From NCBI RefSeq assembly GCF_004138295.1, contig NZ_SCFM01000030.1, forward strand, positions 26,139 through 90,138: a stretch of DNA of 64,000 nt, in the 5' to 3' direction. This document shows, one piece after another, positions 8,257 to 16,163 of the stretch. Within the stretch, counting starts at the first letter, position 1. Each line of letters opens with the position of its first letter. The position numbers and the translations under genes are program-made. Origin of the DNA: Ectobacillus funiculus. GTDB taxonomy: Bacteria; Bacillota; Bacilli; Bacillales; Bacillaceae_G. The notes beneath the pieces are model-generated. The model saw only the letters and a program-made list of their open reading frames with translations, searched no databases and was not told where the DNA came from.

Positions 8257-9324
8257 ATGAAGCACCTTGTACTTGTCGGTGGCGGATACGGCGGAATGAG
8301 AGTCTTACAACGTTTTCTTCCAAACGATCTTCCAGACGATGTTCAGATTACTTTGATTGACAAAGTTCCATACCATTGCTTTAAAACAGAATACTATGCA
8401 CTTGTAGCAGGCACAACCTCAGATACGCATGTTCGCATGGCATTTCCAGACCATTCTCGCTTAGAGAAGAAATACGGTGAAGTTGTTCATATTGATCTTG
8501 AAAATTGCTTCGTAGAACTGAAGAACGGGGAAAAAATTCAGTATGACGACGTTGTGATCGGACTCGGCTGTGAGGACAAATATCATAACGTACCTGGTGC
8601 CCAGGAACATACACTAAGTCTGCAATCCATTGAAAAAGCGCGACAAGCATACCAGCATCTAAACGATTTAAAACCGAATGCAGTAGTTGGCATTGTTGGC
8701 GCAGGCCTAAGCGGAGTTGAGGTTGCAAGTGAATTACGCGAAAGCCGATCAGATTTGACAATTTACTTATTTGACCGCGGCTCACGCATCCTCTCCATGT
8801 TCTCTGAGCGTCTAAGCTACTATGTGGAGGATTGGTTTATCGATCACGATGTAACAATTATCCGTAATTCTAACATTACGAAGGTAGAACCAGGCATTGT
8901 ATATAACCACGACGAAGCGCTGCCATGCGATGCAATTGTCTGGACAGCAGGCATTCAGGCACACCATATTGTACAACAGCTGCCAGCCGAAAAAGATAAC
9001 ATGGGACGTGTTCTAACAACAAAGTACCATAACATACCAAATTTCGAGAATGCTTATGTGATTGGAGATTGTGCGCACGCCAATCATGCACCGTCCGCCC
9101 AGCTAGCTGAGGCACAGGCTGAGCAAGTTGTCAGCATCCTGCAAAAAAAATGGAAGAATGAGCCGCTTCCAGAGGAGATGCCTATCATCAAGCTCAAAGG
9201 GGTACTCGGCTCCCTCGGGAAAAAACGTGGATTTGGCTTACTAGCTAACCAAACACTCGTCGGACGTGTGCCGCGTTTATTAAAATCGGGGTTGCTTTGG
9301 ATGTACAAACATCATAATGGATAA
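8257..9324 (+). CDS. yutJ: NADH dehydrogenase-like flavoprotein
   Basis: 355 residues from the ATG at 8257, which has the strong ribosome site AAAGGGGGAC; a longer frame opens at 8005 but its extra N-terminus is low-complexity and overlaps yuzB. The FAD motif GGGYGG is at residues 8-13, a second glycine motif (VGAGLSGVEVASEL) for NADH near 150, and a C-terminal VIGDCAH FAD contact. This is the type II NADH dehydrogenase / pyridine nucleotide-disulfide oxidoreductase fold, probably membrane-associated. B. subtilis YutJ is a paralogue of the respiratory enzyme with no proven substrate. Confidence 0.88.
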   Translation: MKHLVLVGGGYGGMRVLQRFLPNDLPDDVQITLIDKVPYHCFKTEYYALVAGTTSDTHVRMAFPDHSRLEKKYGEVVHIDLENCFVELKNGEKIQYDDVVIGLGCEDKYHNVPGAQEHTLSLQSIEKARQAYQHLNDLKPNAVVGIVGAGLSGVEVASELRESRSDLTIYLFDRGSRILSMFSERLSYYVEDWFIDHDVTIIRNSNITKVEPGIVYNHDEALPCDAIVWTAGIQAHHIVQQLPAEKDNMGRVLTTKYHNIPNFENAYVIGDCAHANHAPSAQLAEAQAEQVVSILQKKWKNEPLPEEMPIIKLKGVLGSLGKKRGFGLLANQTLVGRVPRLLKSGLLWMYKHHNG

Positions 9325-9346
9325 AAGAGCGAGGATCTCGCTCTTT
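9324..9346. terminator. Rho-independent terminator after yutJ
   Basis: Arms AAAGAGCGAG (9324-9333) and CTCGCTCTTT (9337-9346), loop GAT, followed by a T run; it overlaps the yutJ stop. Confidence 0.9.
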
Positions 9347-9349
9347 TTT

Positions 9350-9412
9350 TACACTTTTAAGAAATGAAGTATAAATTTCTAACCGGAAAGGCAGTCAACG
9401 TCGTTACAAATA
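9350..9412 (-). repeat. Dispersed repeat family R, copy 5 (fragment, reverse)
   Basis: Right-end fragment in reverse: TACACTTTTAAGAA, AGTATAAATTTCTAACCGG and a diverged CAACGTCGT block. It joins the yutJ terminator to the end of yuzD, and its inner end overlaps the last yuzD codons. Confidence 0.65.
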
Positions 9413-9706
9413 TTTTTCAATCTCCTCATATACATCCTTCAAGCGCGGATTTCCTTCCCCCACAATACAATCATTCACAAGGACAACTGGGTAAAATAAT
9501 TCTTCGTCTACAACACGCTGCGCAAACAATTGCTTACGGGGATTGTCCTGCTGTTCAAAAATATCGATATACTCAAATTGAAACAATTGCTCTGGATACT
9601 TACGTCTGATTGCCGCCTGCAACCATTCAAATGTCTCAATTGATGAAGGCATGCCAACGCAGCTAGCACAAATCACCTTTGCCCCATAAACGCTAATTTT
9701 TACCAT
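9404..9706 (-). CDS. yuzD: YuzD family thioredoxin-like protein (DUF1462)
   Basis: 100 residues. The N-terminal beta strand followed by VICASCVG places a CxxC at C13/C16, as in thioredoxin-like folds, and PVVLVND resembles the cis-proline segment. The ATG at 9706 follows CAGGAGGGTGATGT. It is divergent from yutI (NifU-like), and the pair is conserved in Bacillus, suggesting a role in redox or Fe-S handling. Biochemical activity is unknown. Its promoter must lie in the same 150-base spacer that contains a PerR-type box. Confidence 0.85.
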   Translation of the reverse strand: MVKISVYGAKVICASCVGMPSSIETFEWLQAAIRRKYPEQLFQFEYIDIFEQQDNPRKQLFAQRVVDEELFYPVVLVNDCIVGEGNPRLKDVYEEIEKYL

Positions 9707-9814
9707 ACATCACCCTCCTGACATGCTAGCTTTAAAATGCATATACTATAAGAGAAGATTCTGTTTGTCTGATCTCATTGTGGAAAGCTAAGAGATATCA
9801 ATAGATTTTTCGCT

Positions 9815-9829
9815 TTATAATGATTATAA
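9815..9829. promoter_or_regulatory. PerR-type operator upstream of yutI
   Basis: TTATAATGATTATAA is a perfect 7-1-7 inverted repeat and matches the published PerR box consensus TTATAATNATTATAA at every position. It lies 28 bases before the yutI ATG and could overlap its -10 region (TATAAT). Fur and Zur boxes are related, so the cognate regulator needs proof. Confidence 0.7.
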
Positions 9830-9856
9830 TAAAAGAGAAGAAAGGAGTCGATAACA

Positions 9857-10093
9857 ATGGCAAACGAAAACATGTTTGAAGAAGTTCAGGAAGTATTAGA
9901 TAAATTACGTCCATTCTTGCTTCGCGATGGCGGAGACGTAGAATTGGTTGACATTGAAGAGGGTATTGTAAAATTACGTTTGATGGGTGCTTGCGGCAGC
10001 TGCCCGAGCTCTACTATCACATTAAAAGCAGGTATTGAGCGTGCTCTTTTAGAAGAAGTTCCCGGCGTTGTAGAAGTAGAACAAGTATTCTAA
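9857..10093 (+). CDS. yutI: NifU C-terminal-domain Fe-S carrier/scaffold
   Basis: 78 residues forming a single Nfu domain. The CxxC ligands are C46 and C49 (ACGSCPSS), which coordinate a cluster between two subunits. Nfu proteins accept clusters from SUF/ISC machinery and deliver them to targets such as aconitase and lipoate synthase; the SUF operon and lipA are both in this window. The ATG at 9857 follows AAAGGAGTCGATAAC. A perfect PerR-type box just upstream suggests peroxide- or metal-responsive control. Confidence 0.95.
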   Translation: MANENMFEEVQEVLDKLRPFLLRDGGDVELVDIEEGIVKLRLMGACGSCPSSTITLKAGIERALLEEVPGVVEVEQVF

Positions 10094-10218
10094 AGAGAGA
10101 ACGGGTCCTGTCCTTAGGCGAAGACAGAGACGTAATTGCACTTACACTTTGTTCTTACAATTTCCTGCTAGATGGAATGCGCTTCTATCTGGAAATTTAT
10201 GCGTTCTTAAAGCGTAAT
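10094..10218 (+). repeat. Dispersed repeat family R, copy 6
   Basis: Starts right after the yutI stop. Left hairpin replaced by a diverged GAGAACGGGTCCTGTCC; the GGCGAAGACAGAGACGTA, CTTACACTTTGTTCTTACAATTTCC and TATCTGGAAATTTATGCGTTCTTAAAGCG blocks are clear. Confidence 0.85.
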
Positions 10219-10272
10219 ACAAAAAGCACACTCGTCCCTTGAAAAGAGTTATACATTCTTTTCTTTTACTTT

Positions 10273-10413
10273 TAAAGAAAACTCGCCGATTGGCGAGCCC
10301 CGCTCTTGGGCGAAGACAGAGGCATAGTTGCCCTTATACTGTATGCCTAAAATTTCCGACTACGTCGAATTCACCTCTAGCTGGAAATTTATACTTTCTT
10401 ACAGTGTAAAAAA
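10273..10413 (+). repeat. Dispersed repeat family R, copy 7 (full length)
   Basis: Near-consensus copy, 55 bases after copy 6 and in the same orientation. The left end reads TTACTTTTAAAGAAAA, which is the imperfect inverse of the right end TTTCTTACAGTGTAAAA, showing the terminal inverted repeats well. It leads into a terminator. Confidence 0.92.
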
Positions 10414-10497
10414 AGCTGCTGCTTAAAAATCAGCTTTTTAGGGCAGATGCTTGTGATAGATGAAATTGAAAAGAGACCTTTTTAGAAGGTCTCTTTT
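10410..10497. terminator. Two tandem terminators between yutI and yutH
   Basis: First hairpin: AAAAGCTG (10411-10418) with CAGCTTTTT (10431-10439). Second hairpin: AAAAGAGACCTT (10469-10480) with AAGGTCTCTTTT (10486-10497). Both have T runs; the second is symmetric and suits the convergent yutH as well. Confidence 0.85.
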
Positions 10498-10590
10498 TTG
10501 TCACCTTTAGAACTATCTTTAAACGTACTGCTTCATACTGGGGACTAGCCTTAGTACGGCCATCTCACAAGTTTGAAACGTCCGCTCTGT

Positions 10591-11601
10591 TTAACGCTGC
10601 AGCCAGTCAATTTCTCGAATACCAAGTTTTTGAATAGGAAGGTGTACCATTTTATAAAAACCGCTCAGAAAGCTCTCAAACTCACTGGAGCGTTCGACCA
10701 TCTGTTGGAGGTTCTCATAGTGCATACTTCGCACCTCCTCCTTGTTGGTTAAGTAATATCCTTCAACTATTTCAAAATACTGCAACGGACAGAGGAGACG
10801 GGCAAACAGCATCCGCCATCCAAAGGAAGAGAGGGGGCTTACGCTTTCATAATCGGTGAGAAACTGCAGAATCCGTTTCTCGGCATCATCCTGCTCTTCC
10901 ATGTAAGTGTGACGGATCCACTCTGCCAAATCGCGGGTTGGGTGATCGTATACCCATTCCACCGGGATCTTGATACGCTTTGTTTTTTGCCATGTTTGCG
11001 ATGTGAAGCGCTGCTGGCAAATGGCAGCAGCATCAGTTAGCTTTGGATCATCGTCTAATTCGGTATCTACAACGTACTGAATTGCGTTTTCTGTTATTCC
11101 TAAGTAATATGGGAACGATTCAATAAATAGTCTCTCAAACGGATCAGCAGGATGAGTACCGACTTTTCCTTGCCAAAACTTTTCGAGTTGGTCAAGCCGC
11201 TTTTCCCAAAGGCCTTTCCATTCACCAATACGATTCAATTCTATAATTTCTTCTGGAAACAGCTTGCTGCGTTCATGGAAGGCTGCCAACTCCTTCCCTT
11301 CGCTCAGATTAGGTATCTGTCGGTCCATCTGCCGCATAGTTTTGAGCAAGCAATAGTTTTGGTTCGCGATTTCACTTACATAATAACCGTGTATAGTCGG
11401 AACAAAGGAGGCCACACTCAAATCTCCTTGCTCTGTCATATAATCACTCAATTTTTTCATCTCAACAAGCTCCTCTTCTTGAAACTTGCCGACAGGCACG
11501 AGGATGTACACCTTGTTGCGAATCCAAAAACTTTGGTACGGGCCGAATGAAGCAAGCTCGCTAACGGTGATTTGATATTGATCGAACAACTCTTGTATCA
11601 T
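10591..11601 (-). CDS. yutH: Spore coat-associated protein YutH (CotS-like kinase fold)
   Basis: 336 residues, matching YutH of Bacillus. The family is related to CotS/CotI-type spore-coat proteins with a degenerate aminoglycoside-phosphotransferase fold. I see no clear catalytic HxDxxxxN motif, so an active kinase is doubtful. The ATG at 11601 follows CACGAGGTGAAATAG. In B. subtilis it is a sporulation gene, and the neighbourhood (yutG, yutF, yutE) is conserved. It is divergent from yutG with a 130-base spacer. Confidence 0.85.
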   Translation of the reverse strand: MIQELFDQYQITVSELASFGPYQSFWIRNKVYILVPVGKFQEEELVEMKKLSDYMTEQGDLSVASFVPTIHGYYVSEIANQNYCLLKTMRQMDRQIPNLSEGKELAAFHERSKLFPEEIIELNRIGEWKGLWEKRLDQLEKFWQGKVGTHPADPFERLFIESFPYYLGITENAIQYVVDTELDDDPKLTDAAAICQQRFTSQTWQKTKRIKIPVEWVYDHPTRDLAEWIRHTYMEEQDDAEKRILQFLTDYESVSPLSSFGWRMLFARLLCPLQYFEIVEGYYLTNKEEVRSMHYENLQQMVERSSEFESFLSGFYKMVHLPIQKLGIREIDWLQR

Positions 11602-11734
11602 CTATTTCACCTCGTGTTTTTACTTCTATGTATATGAACGTGTTCGATTGTTTTACCTATTTTTTCATAGGTGTTGTCTCGTCACATAATAAAGCGTCTT
11701 TACGTATAGAATATTAAAAAGAAAAGGTGATATG

Positions 11735-12226
11735 ATGACTAAAGGAAAACAAATTGGCGAAAAAGCAATGGAGCTTCTGCAACAGCGCGGCGTAACGATT
11801 GAGCATATCGCAGAGCTTGTTTATTTCCTGCAAAAAGACTACCATCCAAATCTTGCTATGGAAGACTGCCGCTATAACGTAGAACGCGTATTATCAAAAC
11901 GTGAGGTACAAAATGCGCTTGTCACCGGAATACAGCTTGATGTGCTAGCAGAGAAAGGCCTACTAGAAGAACCTTTGCAAACTATTATAAAAAATGATGA
12001 AGGCTTGTATGGAATTGATGAGGTTGTCGCTTTGTCCATCGTCAATGTATATGGCTCTATTGGGTTTACAAACTTCGGGTATGTAGACAAAGTAAAGCCA
12101 GGTATTTTAAAAATGTTGAATGATAAATCCAGCGGATATGTGCATACATTTTTAGACGACATCATCGGTGCGATTGCTGCTGCAGCATCCAGCCGCCTTG
12201 CCCACCGCGCAGCACATGCAGAATAG
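11735..12226 (+). CDS. yutG: Phosphatidylglycerophosphatase A-domain protein
   Basis: 163 residues of the PgpA/YutG family. PgpA in proteobacteria dephosphorylates phosphatidylglycerol phosphate; YutG-type proteins share the domain but lack obvious transmembrane helices, so the Bacillus role is less certain. Conserved patches include DEVVALSIVNVYGSIGFTN (about residues 93-111) and the C-terminal TFLDDIIGAIAAA. I choose the ATG at 11735 because AAAGGTG is too close to the ATG at 11732. Divergent from yutH, as in B. subtilis. Confidence 0.83.
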   Translation: MTKGKQIGEKAMELLQQRGVTIEHIAELVYFLQKDYHPNLAMEDCRYNVERVLSKREVQNALVTGIQLDVLAEKGLLEEPLQTIIKNDEGLYGIDEVVALSIVNVYGSIGFTNFGYVDKVKPGILKMLNDKSSGYVHTFLDDIIGAIAAAASSRLAHRAAHAE

Positions 12227-12349
12227 AAAACAGCATCAGCTGATCTGCTCTTATAGTAAAACCACGCGTGTCTACAACGCGTGGTTCCATGTAAGGTATT
12301 TATAGCAGTCTTCCGTGTGTCCCCTTACCACAGAAGGCTCTTTCTTCTT

Positions 12350-12486
12350 TTTTACACTTTAAGAAAGTATAAATTTCTAGCAGGAAGATAATTCGACGTA
12401 GTTAGAAATTTTAGGAACAAAGTATAAGGGCAACTACGCCTTTGTCTTCGCCCAAGGGCAGGGCTCGCCAATCGGCAATTTTCTTT
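12350..12486 (-). repeat. Dispersed repeat family R, copy 8 (reverse, nearly full)
   Basis: Reverse copy between convergent yutG and the Cof-type phosphatase gene. TTACACTTTAAGAAAGTATAAATTTC at its start is the inverse of the forward copies' right end; the other end reads GCTCGCCAATCGGC...TTTTCTTT with a small deletion in the hairpin. Confidence 0.9.
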
Positions 12487-12493
12487 GGCGGCT

Positions 12494-13273
12494 TTATTTC
12501 AATAATCCTACCATTTCAAGCCCATGCAGGATGCCATTTTCTTGAACGTCCTTTGTAACATGCTTAGCTGCCTTTTTTACGTCATCGGGCGCATTTCCCA
12601 TTGCAACACTATTTCCCACAAATTGCAGCATTTCAATATCATTTAAGCCATCACCAAAAGCATACACTCGTTCCGCCGTGAAATCGAATGCATCCATCAC
12701 AGCCTGCAGCCCTCTTGCCTTAGATCCTCCCGCAGGCAAAACATCGGTTGATAGCGGATGCCAACGTACAAAACGAAACTGTTCAAACGCATCTGCATAT
12801 TGTGCTTCATCTTCATTCTTACAAAATAATAAAGATTGATAGATTTCACGTTCCTCAAGATATTTCGGATTATGTGTTGGGTAACGCTCAATTTTTAACG
12901 TACTCATGCTTTCTTCCATGTAAGGATGGTTCTCAACCGTTGCCTTCATATCTTCATGATCCATATAGACTAGCGGATGGTCATTTGTCGCAGCAGCACG
13001 AGTAAGGGCTGCTAGTGTTTCGGTCGACAACGGATTTTTATAAAGAACCTTATTATTTGCGACTACATACTGTCCATTGTAGCTTACATACGTATCAATC
13101 TCTAATTCCTTGCGAAGCTCTTCAAACATAAAAGGAGCACGTCCGGTAGCAATTGCAACCTCATGTCCTTTTTCCTTTAATGCTCCAATTGCCTGCTTCG
13201 TAGCGAGCGGCAATTGTTTGTCATGATCCAAAAGCGTCCCGTCTATATCAAAGAAAATTAGTTGTTGTTTCAT
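12494..13273 (-). CDS. Cof-type HAD-IIB family sugar-phosphate phosphatase
   Basis: 259 residues with the haloacid dehalogenase core: nucleophile motif FFDIDGTLLD (D9, D11), motif II ATGR (about residue 42), and the C-terminal YAFGDGLNDIEML (motif IV). The cap is of the IIB type. Members dephosphorylate sugar phosphates, flavin precursors or similar metabolites; the substrate is not predictable. The ATG at 13273 follows AGGGGCGGGAGATACG. It has its own leader and is separated from yutF by about 120 bases. It resembles YkrA-type proteins. Confidence 0.88.
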   Translation of the reverse strand: MKQQLIFFDIDGTLLDHDKQLPLATKQAIGALKEKGHEVAIATGRAPFMFEELRKELEIDTYVSYNGQYVVANNKVLYKNPLSTETLAALTRAAATNDHPLVYMDHEDMKATVENHPYMEESMSTLKIERYPTHNPKYLEEREIYQSLLFCKNEDEAQYADAFEQFRFVRWHPLSTDVLPAGGSKARGLQAVMDAFDFTAERVYAFGDGLNDIEMLQFVGNSVAMGNAPDDVKKAAKHVTKDVQENGILHGLEMVGLLK

Positions 13274-13391
13274 CGTATCTCCCGCCCCTATGAATCGTAT
13301 CGTGATAAAAGTAAGTAAATTACTTTGCTTCCCTCGCTATTATATAAGAAATAGATTCCAAAATCTAGAATATCCCCTTTGGCAGGGGATA

Positions 13392-14162
13392 CTATATTTT
13401 CTCTATCCACTCCGTTAAAGAATGGATCACATGTGTTGGCTGTGTTTCATACTCGCGCAGTTTTTCAACAGTCGTGACCCCTGTATGCACAAGCAATGTG
13501 TCCAGTCCAGCCTGAATACCTGCCATAATATCAGTGTCATAGTTGTCCCCAACCATAATTGTTTCTTCCTTTGTTGTCCCTATCACCTTTAGCGCTTGCT
13601 CCGTAATAATGGATTCAGGCTTGCCAATAAAAATAGGTTTTGTCTCCGTTGACACAGCAACAACAGAGGTAAGAGAACCATTTCCTGGCATCATACCGCG
13701 TTCTGTCGGCAACGCAATATCCCCATTTGTCGAAATAAAGGTTGCACCGTTGCGCACGGCTAGACATGCTTTTGCAAGCTTTTCATATGTAATATCGCGG
13801 TCGATACCCATTACGACAAAATCCGGGTTGGTATCATCAAAGGTAAACCCTTTCTCTACAAGCGCTGCATGCAATCCTTCTTCACCAATCATGTAAATCG
13901 TAGCAGTAGGCTTTTGTTCATAAATAAAGTTTGCCGTTGCTTGACTTGTTGTAAATACTTGCTCCGGTGCCGCTGGAATATCCAAACTCATTAGCTTGTC
14001 CGCTACCTGCTCAGGCTTACGCGATGAGTTATTTGTCACAAATAAGTATGGTATCCCTTTTTCTTGCAAAGCTTTCACAAAATCGCTTGCTTCCTCAATC
14101 TTTTCTTCCCCTTTATACATCGTTCCATCTAAATCAATCAAATAACCTTTATATGATTTCAT
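13392..14162 (-). CDS. yutF: HAD-IIA family phosphatase (NagD-like), YutF
   Basis: 256 residues. Nucleophile motif IDLDGTMYKG (D10, D12), the VTNNSSRKPEQV segment characteristic of the NagD/IIA group (about residues 42-53), GKP(E/D)-type lysine region IFIGKPESII and VGDNYDTDIMAG motif IV near residue 203. Members hydrolyse nucleotide or sugar monophosphates. The ATG at 14162 follows AGGAGAAGGAAAAG. It is in conserved order yutG-yutF-yutE, with an extra HAD gene inserted between yutG and yutF compared with B. subtilis. Confidence 0.92.
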   Translation of the reverse strand: MKSYKGYLIDLDGTMYKGEEKIEEASDFVKALQEKGIPYLFVTNNSSRKPEQVADKLMSLDIPAAPEQVFTTSQATANFIYEQKPTATIYMIGEEGLHAALVEKGFTFDDTNPDFVVMGIDRDITYEKLAKACLAVRNGATFISTNGDIALPTERGMMPGNGSLTSVVAVSTETKPIFIGKPESIITEQALKVIGTTKEETIMVGDNYDTDIMAGIQAGLDTLLVHTGVTTVEKLREYETQPTHVIHSLTEWIEKI

Positions 14163-14335
14163 CTTTTCCTTCTCCTTTACATATGGAACCGTTTTTATTC
14201 CGAATCAAAAAAGCGTTTACACGGCTTGGACGTAATTCTGTATACGCAGGCTTAATCTGCCATATGCACAAGAAACTGCTGTAACCGCAGTAAATGGGAT
14301 AAAATACTAATACAACTTTTCTTCCTGATTCCCTC

Positions 14336-14776
14336 TCATAGGTTCGTAAACGCTGACACAGGACCGAGCTCTTGCTCGAGATAACGACGTACATGGGAAG
14401 GATACGCCTCAATGACAGCACGTTGTTCCTGCAAAGCTGCTATTACTTGTTCATGCTGCACGCTTATATAATCTTGTACAAGCATCTTGCGAAGACGGAC
14501 AATCTCCTTTAGTCCCTCTCCCTCTTTCAACTGTACGACCTTTTCATCCACTAAAATGTCGATAATATCCTCATAACTTCCTGGATCTCTCATAATAAAG
14601 CCATCAATGATCGCATTCCCAACATCTAAAATACAATCAATCATAAGCTGTGCCATTCGTTCTAGAGCATATTGATCGATCTGCTGTACGTACTCCTCCT
14701 TAGCAGAAAAAACAGCCATTGTCTGCTCCAAACATTGCAGTGTTTGTTCAATTTTTTTCCGATCTACGAAATACAT
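14336..14776 (-). CDS. yutE: DUF86 / HEPN-like protein YutE
   Basis: 146 residues of the DUF86 (HepT-like) family, an alpha-helical HEPN fold. In HepT toxins an RxxxxxxH motif cuts RNA; here the equivalent stretch reads LRKMLVQDY, with the arginine but with glutamine where the histidine usually stands. This suggests a non-nuclease HEPN protein, or at least an altered site. The conserved block DVGNAIIDGFIMRDPGSYED is diagnostic of the YutE branch. No MntA-type nucleotidyltransferase partner is adjacent, unlike HepT-MntA toxin-antitoxin loci. I chose the ATG at 14776 with AAAGGGTG upstream. Confidence 0.87.
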   Translation of the reverse strand: MYFVDRKKIEQTLQCLEQTMAVFSAKEEYVQQIDQYALERMAQLMIDCILDVGNAIIDGFIMRDPGSYEDIIDILVDEKVVQLKEGEGLKEIVRLRKMLVQDYISVQHEQVIAALQEQRAVIEAYPSHVRRYLEQELGPVSAFTNL

Positions 14777-14796
14777 AACTGTCACCCTTTACCTTT

Positions 14797-14916
14797 TTAC
14801 TTTAAAGAAAGCCTGCCGATTAGCGAAGACAGCGGCGTAGTTGTACTGACACTTCATTCCTAAAATTTCCGAATACATCGAAGCTGGAAATTTATACTTC
14901 CTTAAGGTGTGATAAA
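14797..14916 (+). repeat. Dispersed repeat family R, copy 9
   Basis: TTACTTTAAAGAAAGCCTGCCGATTAGCGAAGACAG shows a left end with a deleted hairpin arm; a second deletion removes part of the central block before AGCTGGAAATTTATACTTCCTTAAGGTG. Confidence 0.85.
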
Positions 14917-15158
14917 AAAGCGCACTCTTTTAGAAAATATTCACTTTCATTGTAGCGCTTTATACAGGAAAAATCGATATTTTTCAAATTCAACTTTCCT
15001 CCTCACTCTGTTATAGTTAAAAGAGGGTACATGTATTAAAACTGGAGACAACAAGCAGCTCGCTCCTCTGTACCAAACATTTCGTTGCAATTCAGCTCTT
15101 CATAATCTAAATTCAAAGCTATGCTCAAAGTAGAGCGGTAAAAAAGGGGGTAAAACAT
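14917..15158. other. Leader of the DUF3055 gene
   Basis: 242 bases after repeat copy 9. A weak AAAAGCGC...GCGCTTT dyad spans about 14917-14973. A plausible sigma-A promoter and ribosome site AAAAAGGGGGT precede the gene. Nothing else is seen. Confidence 0.35.
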
Positions 15159-15428
15159 ATGTCAGAACGTTTTTTTCTGTATGATGATACTGTAACAACG
15201 CAAACACGTTTTGTTAGCTTTATGGGGGAAAAAGAGCGTTACGATTTAGCATTGGTTATATCTGACCGTTATTACGGTAAAGTATTGGTTCTAGATATTT
15301 TGCGAAACAAGTTTGCCATTATCGGCCGAGATGATCTAGACGAACCTGGATATTTAGAACATGCATATGATCTTGATGAAGAGGGAGCAGAAGAGCTTCG
15401 TTCATTTTTATATGAAGTCATTATGTAA
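15159..15428 (+). CDS. DUF3055 (SAV0927-type) conserved small protein
   Basis: 89 residues, acidic, with the opening SERFFLYDDT typical of DUF3055. Prediction is a compact alpha/beta cytosolic protein with no signal or membrane segment. The ATG at 15159 follows AAAAAGGGGGTAAAACAT. The family is common in Bacillus and Staphylococcus and has no known function. Repeat copies 9 and 10 flank the gene on both sides in the same orientation. Confidence 0.8.
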   Translation: MSERFFLYDDTVTTQTRFVSFMGEKERYDLALVISDRYYGKVLVLDILRNKFAIIGRDDLDEPGYLEHAYDLDEEGAEELRSFLYEVIM

Positions 15429-15436
15429 CCGTTTTA

Positions 15437-15576
15437 TTAAAGAAAACTCGCTGATTGGCGAGCCGCTAGGCGAAGACAGAAGCGTAGTTGCCCTTATACT
15501 GCATTCCTAGAATTCCTAAATGCGTCAAATGGGCTTCCAGCTGGAAATCCATACTTTCCCTACAGCGCAAAAAAGT
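15437..15576 (+). repeat. Dispersed repeat family R, copy 10
   Basis: Full-length but diverged: CTCGCTGATTGGCGAG hairpin, GGCGAAGACAGAAGCGTAGTTGCCCTTATACT, CCTAGAATTCC...CAGCTGGAAATCC dyad, right end with ACAGCGCAAAAAAG. It leads into a terminator. Confidence 0.9.
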
Positions 15577-15578
15577 GT

Positions 15579-15617
15579 AAGCGCCTTTTCTTAGCTTAAC
15601 AGGCATACAAGGCGCTT
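15579..15617 (+). terminator. Rho-independent terminator after the DUF3055 gene
   Basis: Arms AAGCGCCTT (15579-15587) and AAGGCGCTT (15609-15617) followed by TTTTTCTTTT. Confidence 0.8.
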
Positions 15618-15740
15618 TTTTCTTTTATTCCAAAAATTATCCTGAAGGCAGGAGCAGACCGTGGAACGGGACAATGTCCCAAGCTTCTTGCTATTTTCAT
15701 CCCCCTCAAAAAAAAACGTACAGATTGTAATCCGTACGTT

Positions 15741-16043
15741 TCACTTTTTTATTTTCTTCAAGACGAAATACGCACAGCCAAAATTACAAAACTCATACAA
15801 GTACTCAGACAATGTGCTGATTCTCGTATCATATGTTGCGCGTTGGCTGCTGTCTTCAAAAAAACCGCGAAGCCTCAGTTGATTATAGCCCCAATCACCA
15901 ACAATATAATCGTATTTATTTAAAATTTCAGCATAGCGCTCTTTAAACGCCTGTTCGTTAAAGCCCTCTCTATATTCGTCCATCAGTTCGTAGGAAATGT
16001 TGTTGATGGTGACCGTTTTCGTTATTTCTTCTTTTTGTTCCAT
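15741..16043 (-). CDS. yutD: YutD family protein (DUF1027)
   Basis: 100 residues; the core NKYDYIVGDWGYNQLRLRGF (about residues 43-62) is the signature of YutD. It is a small cytosolic alpha/beta protein of unknown function that is widespread in Bacillales and often near lipA. The ATG at 16043 follows GAAAGGAAAGGCAAAGCG. It is divergent from yutC with about 120 bases between. Confidence 0.92.
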   Translation of the reverse strand: MEQKEEITKTVTINNISYELMDEYREGFNEQAFKERYAEILNKYDYIVGDWGYNQLRLRGFFEDSSQRATYDTRISTLSEYLYEFCNFGCAYFVLKKIKK

Positions 16044-16163
16044 CGCTTTGCCTTTCCTTTCTGCGCATGATTATCCTAATCCTATCATAAAGAGTGACAA
16101 CCAACAATTTCTAATCTGAAAAAGGCATTACTGACAAATGATAAGTCTAAGGAGGTGAAAGTA

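Noticed and set aside
12260..12286. AACCACGCGT...ACGCGTGGTT hairpin after yutG as a terminator
   Set aside because: A good 10-bp stem but no T run on either side, so I left it out of the terminator list; it may still stabilise the transcript end.
14336..14776. HepT/MntA toxin-antitoxin system
   Set aside because: Only a DUF86 protein with a changed motif; no nucleotidyltransferase gene next to it.
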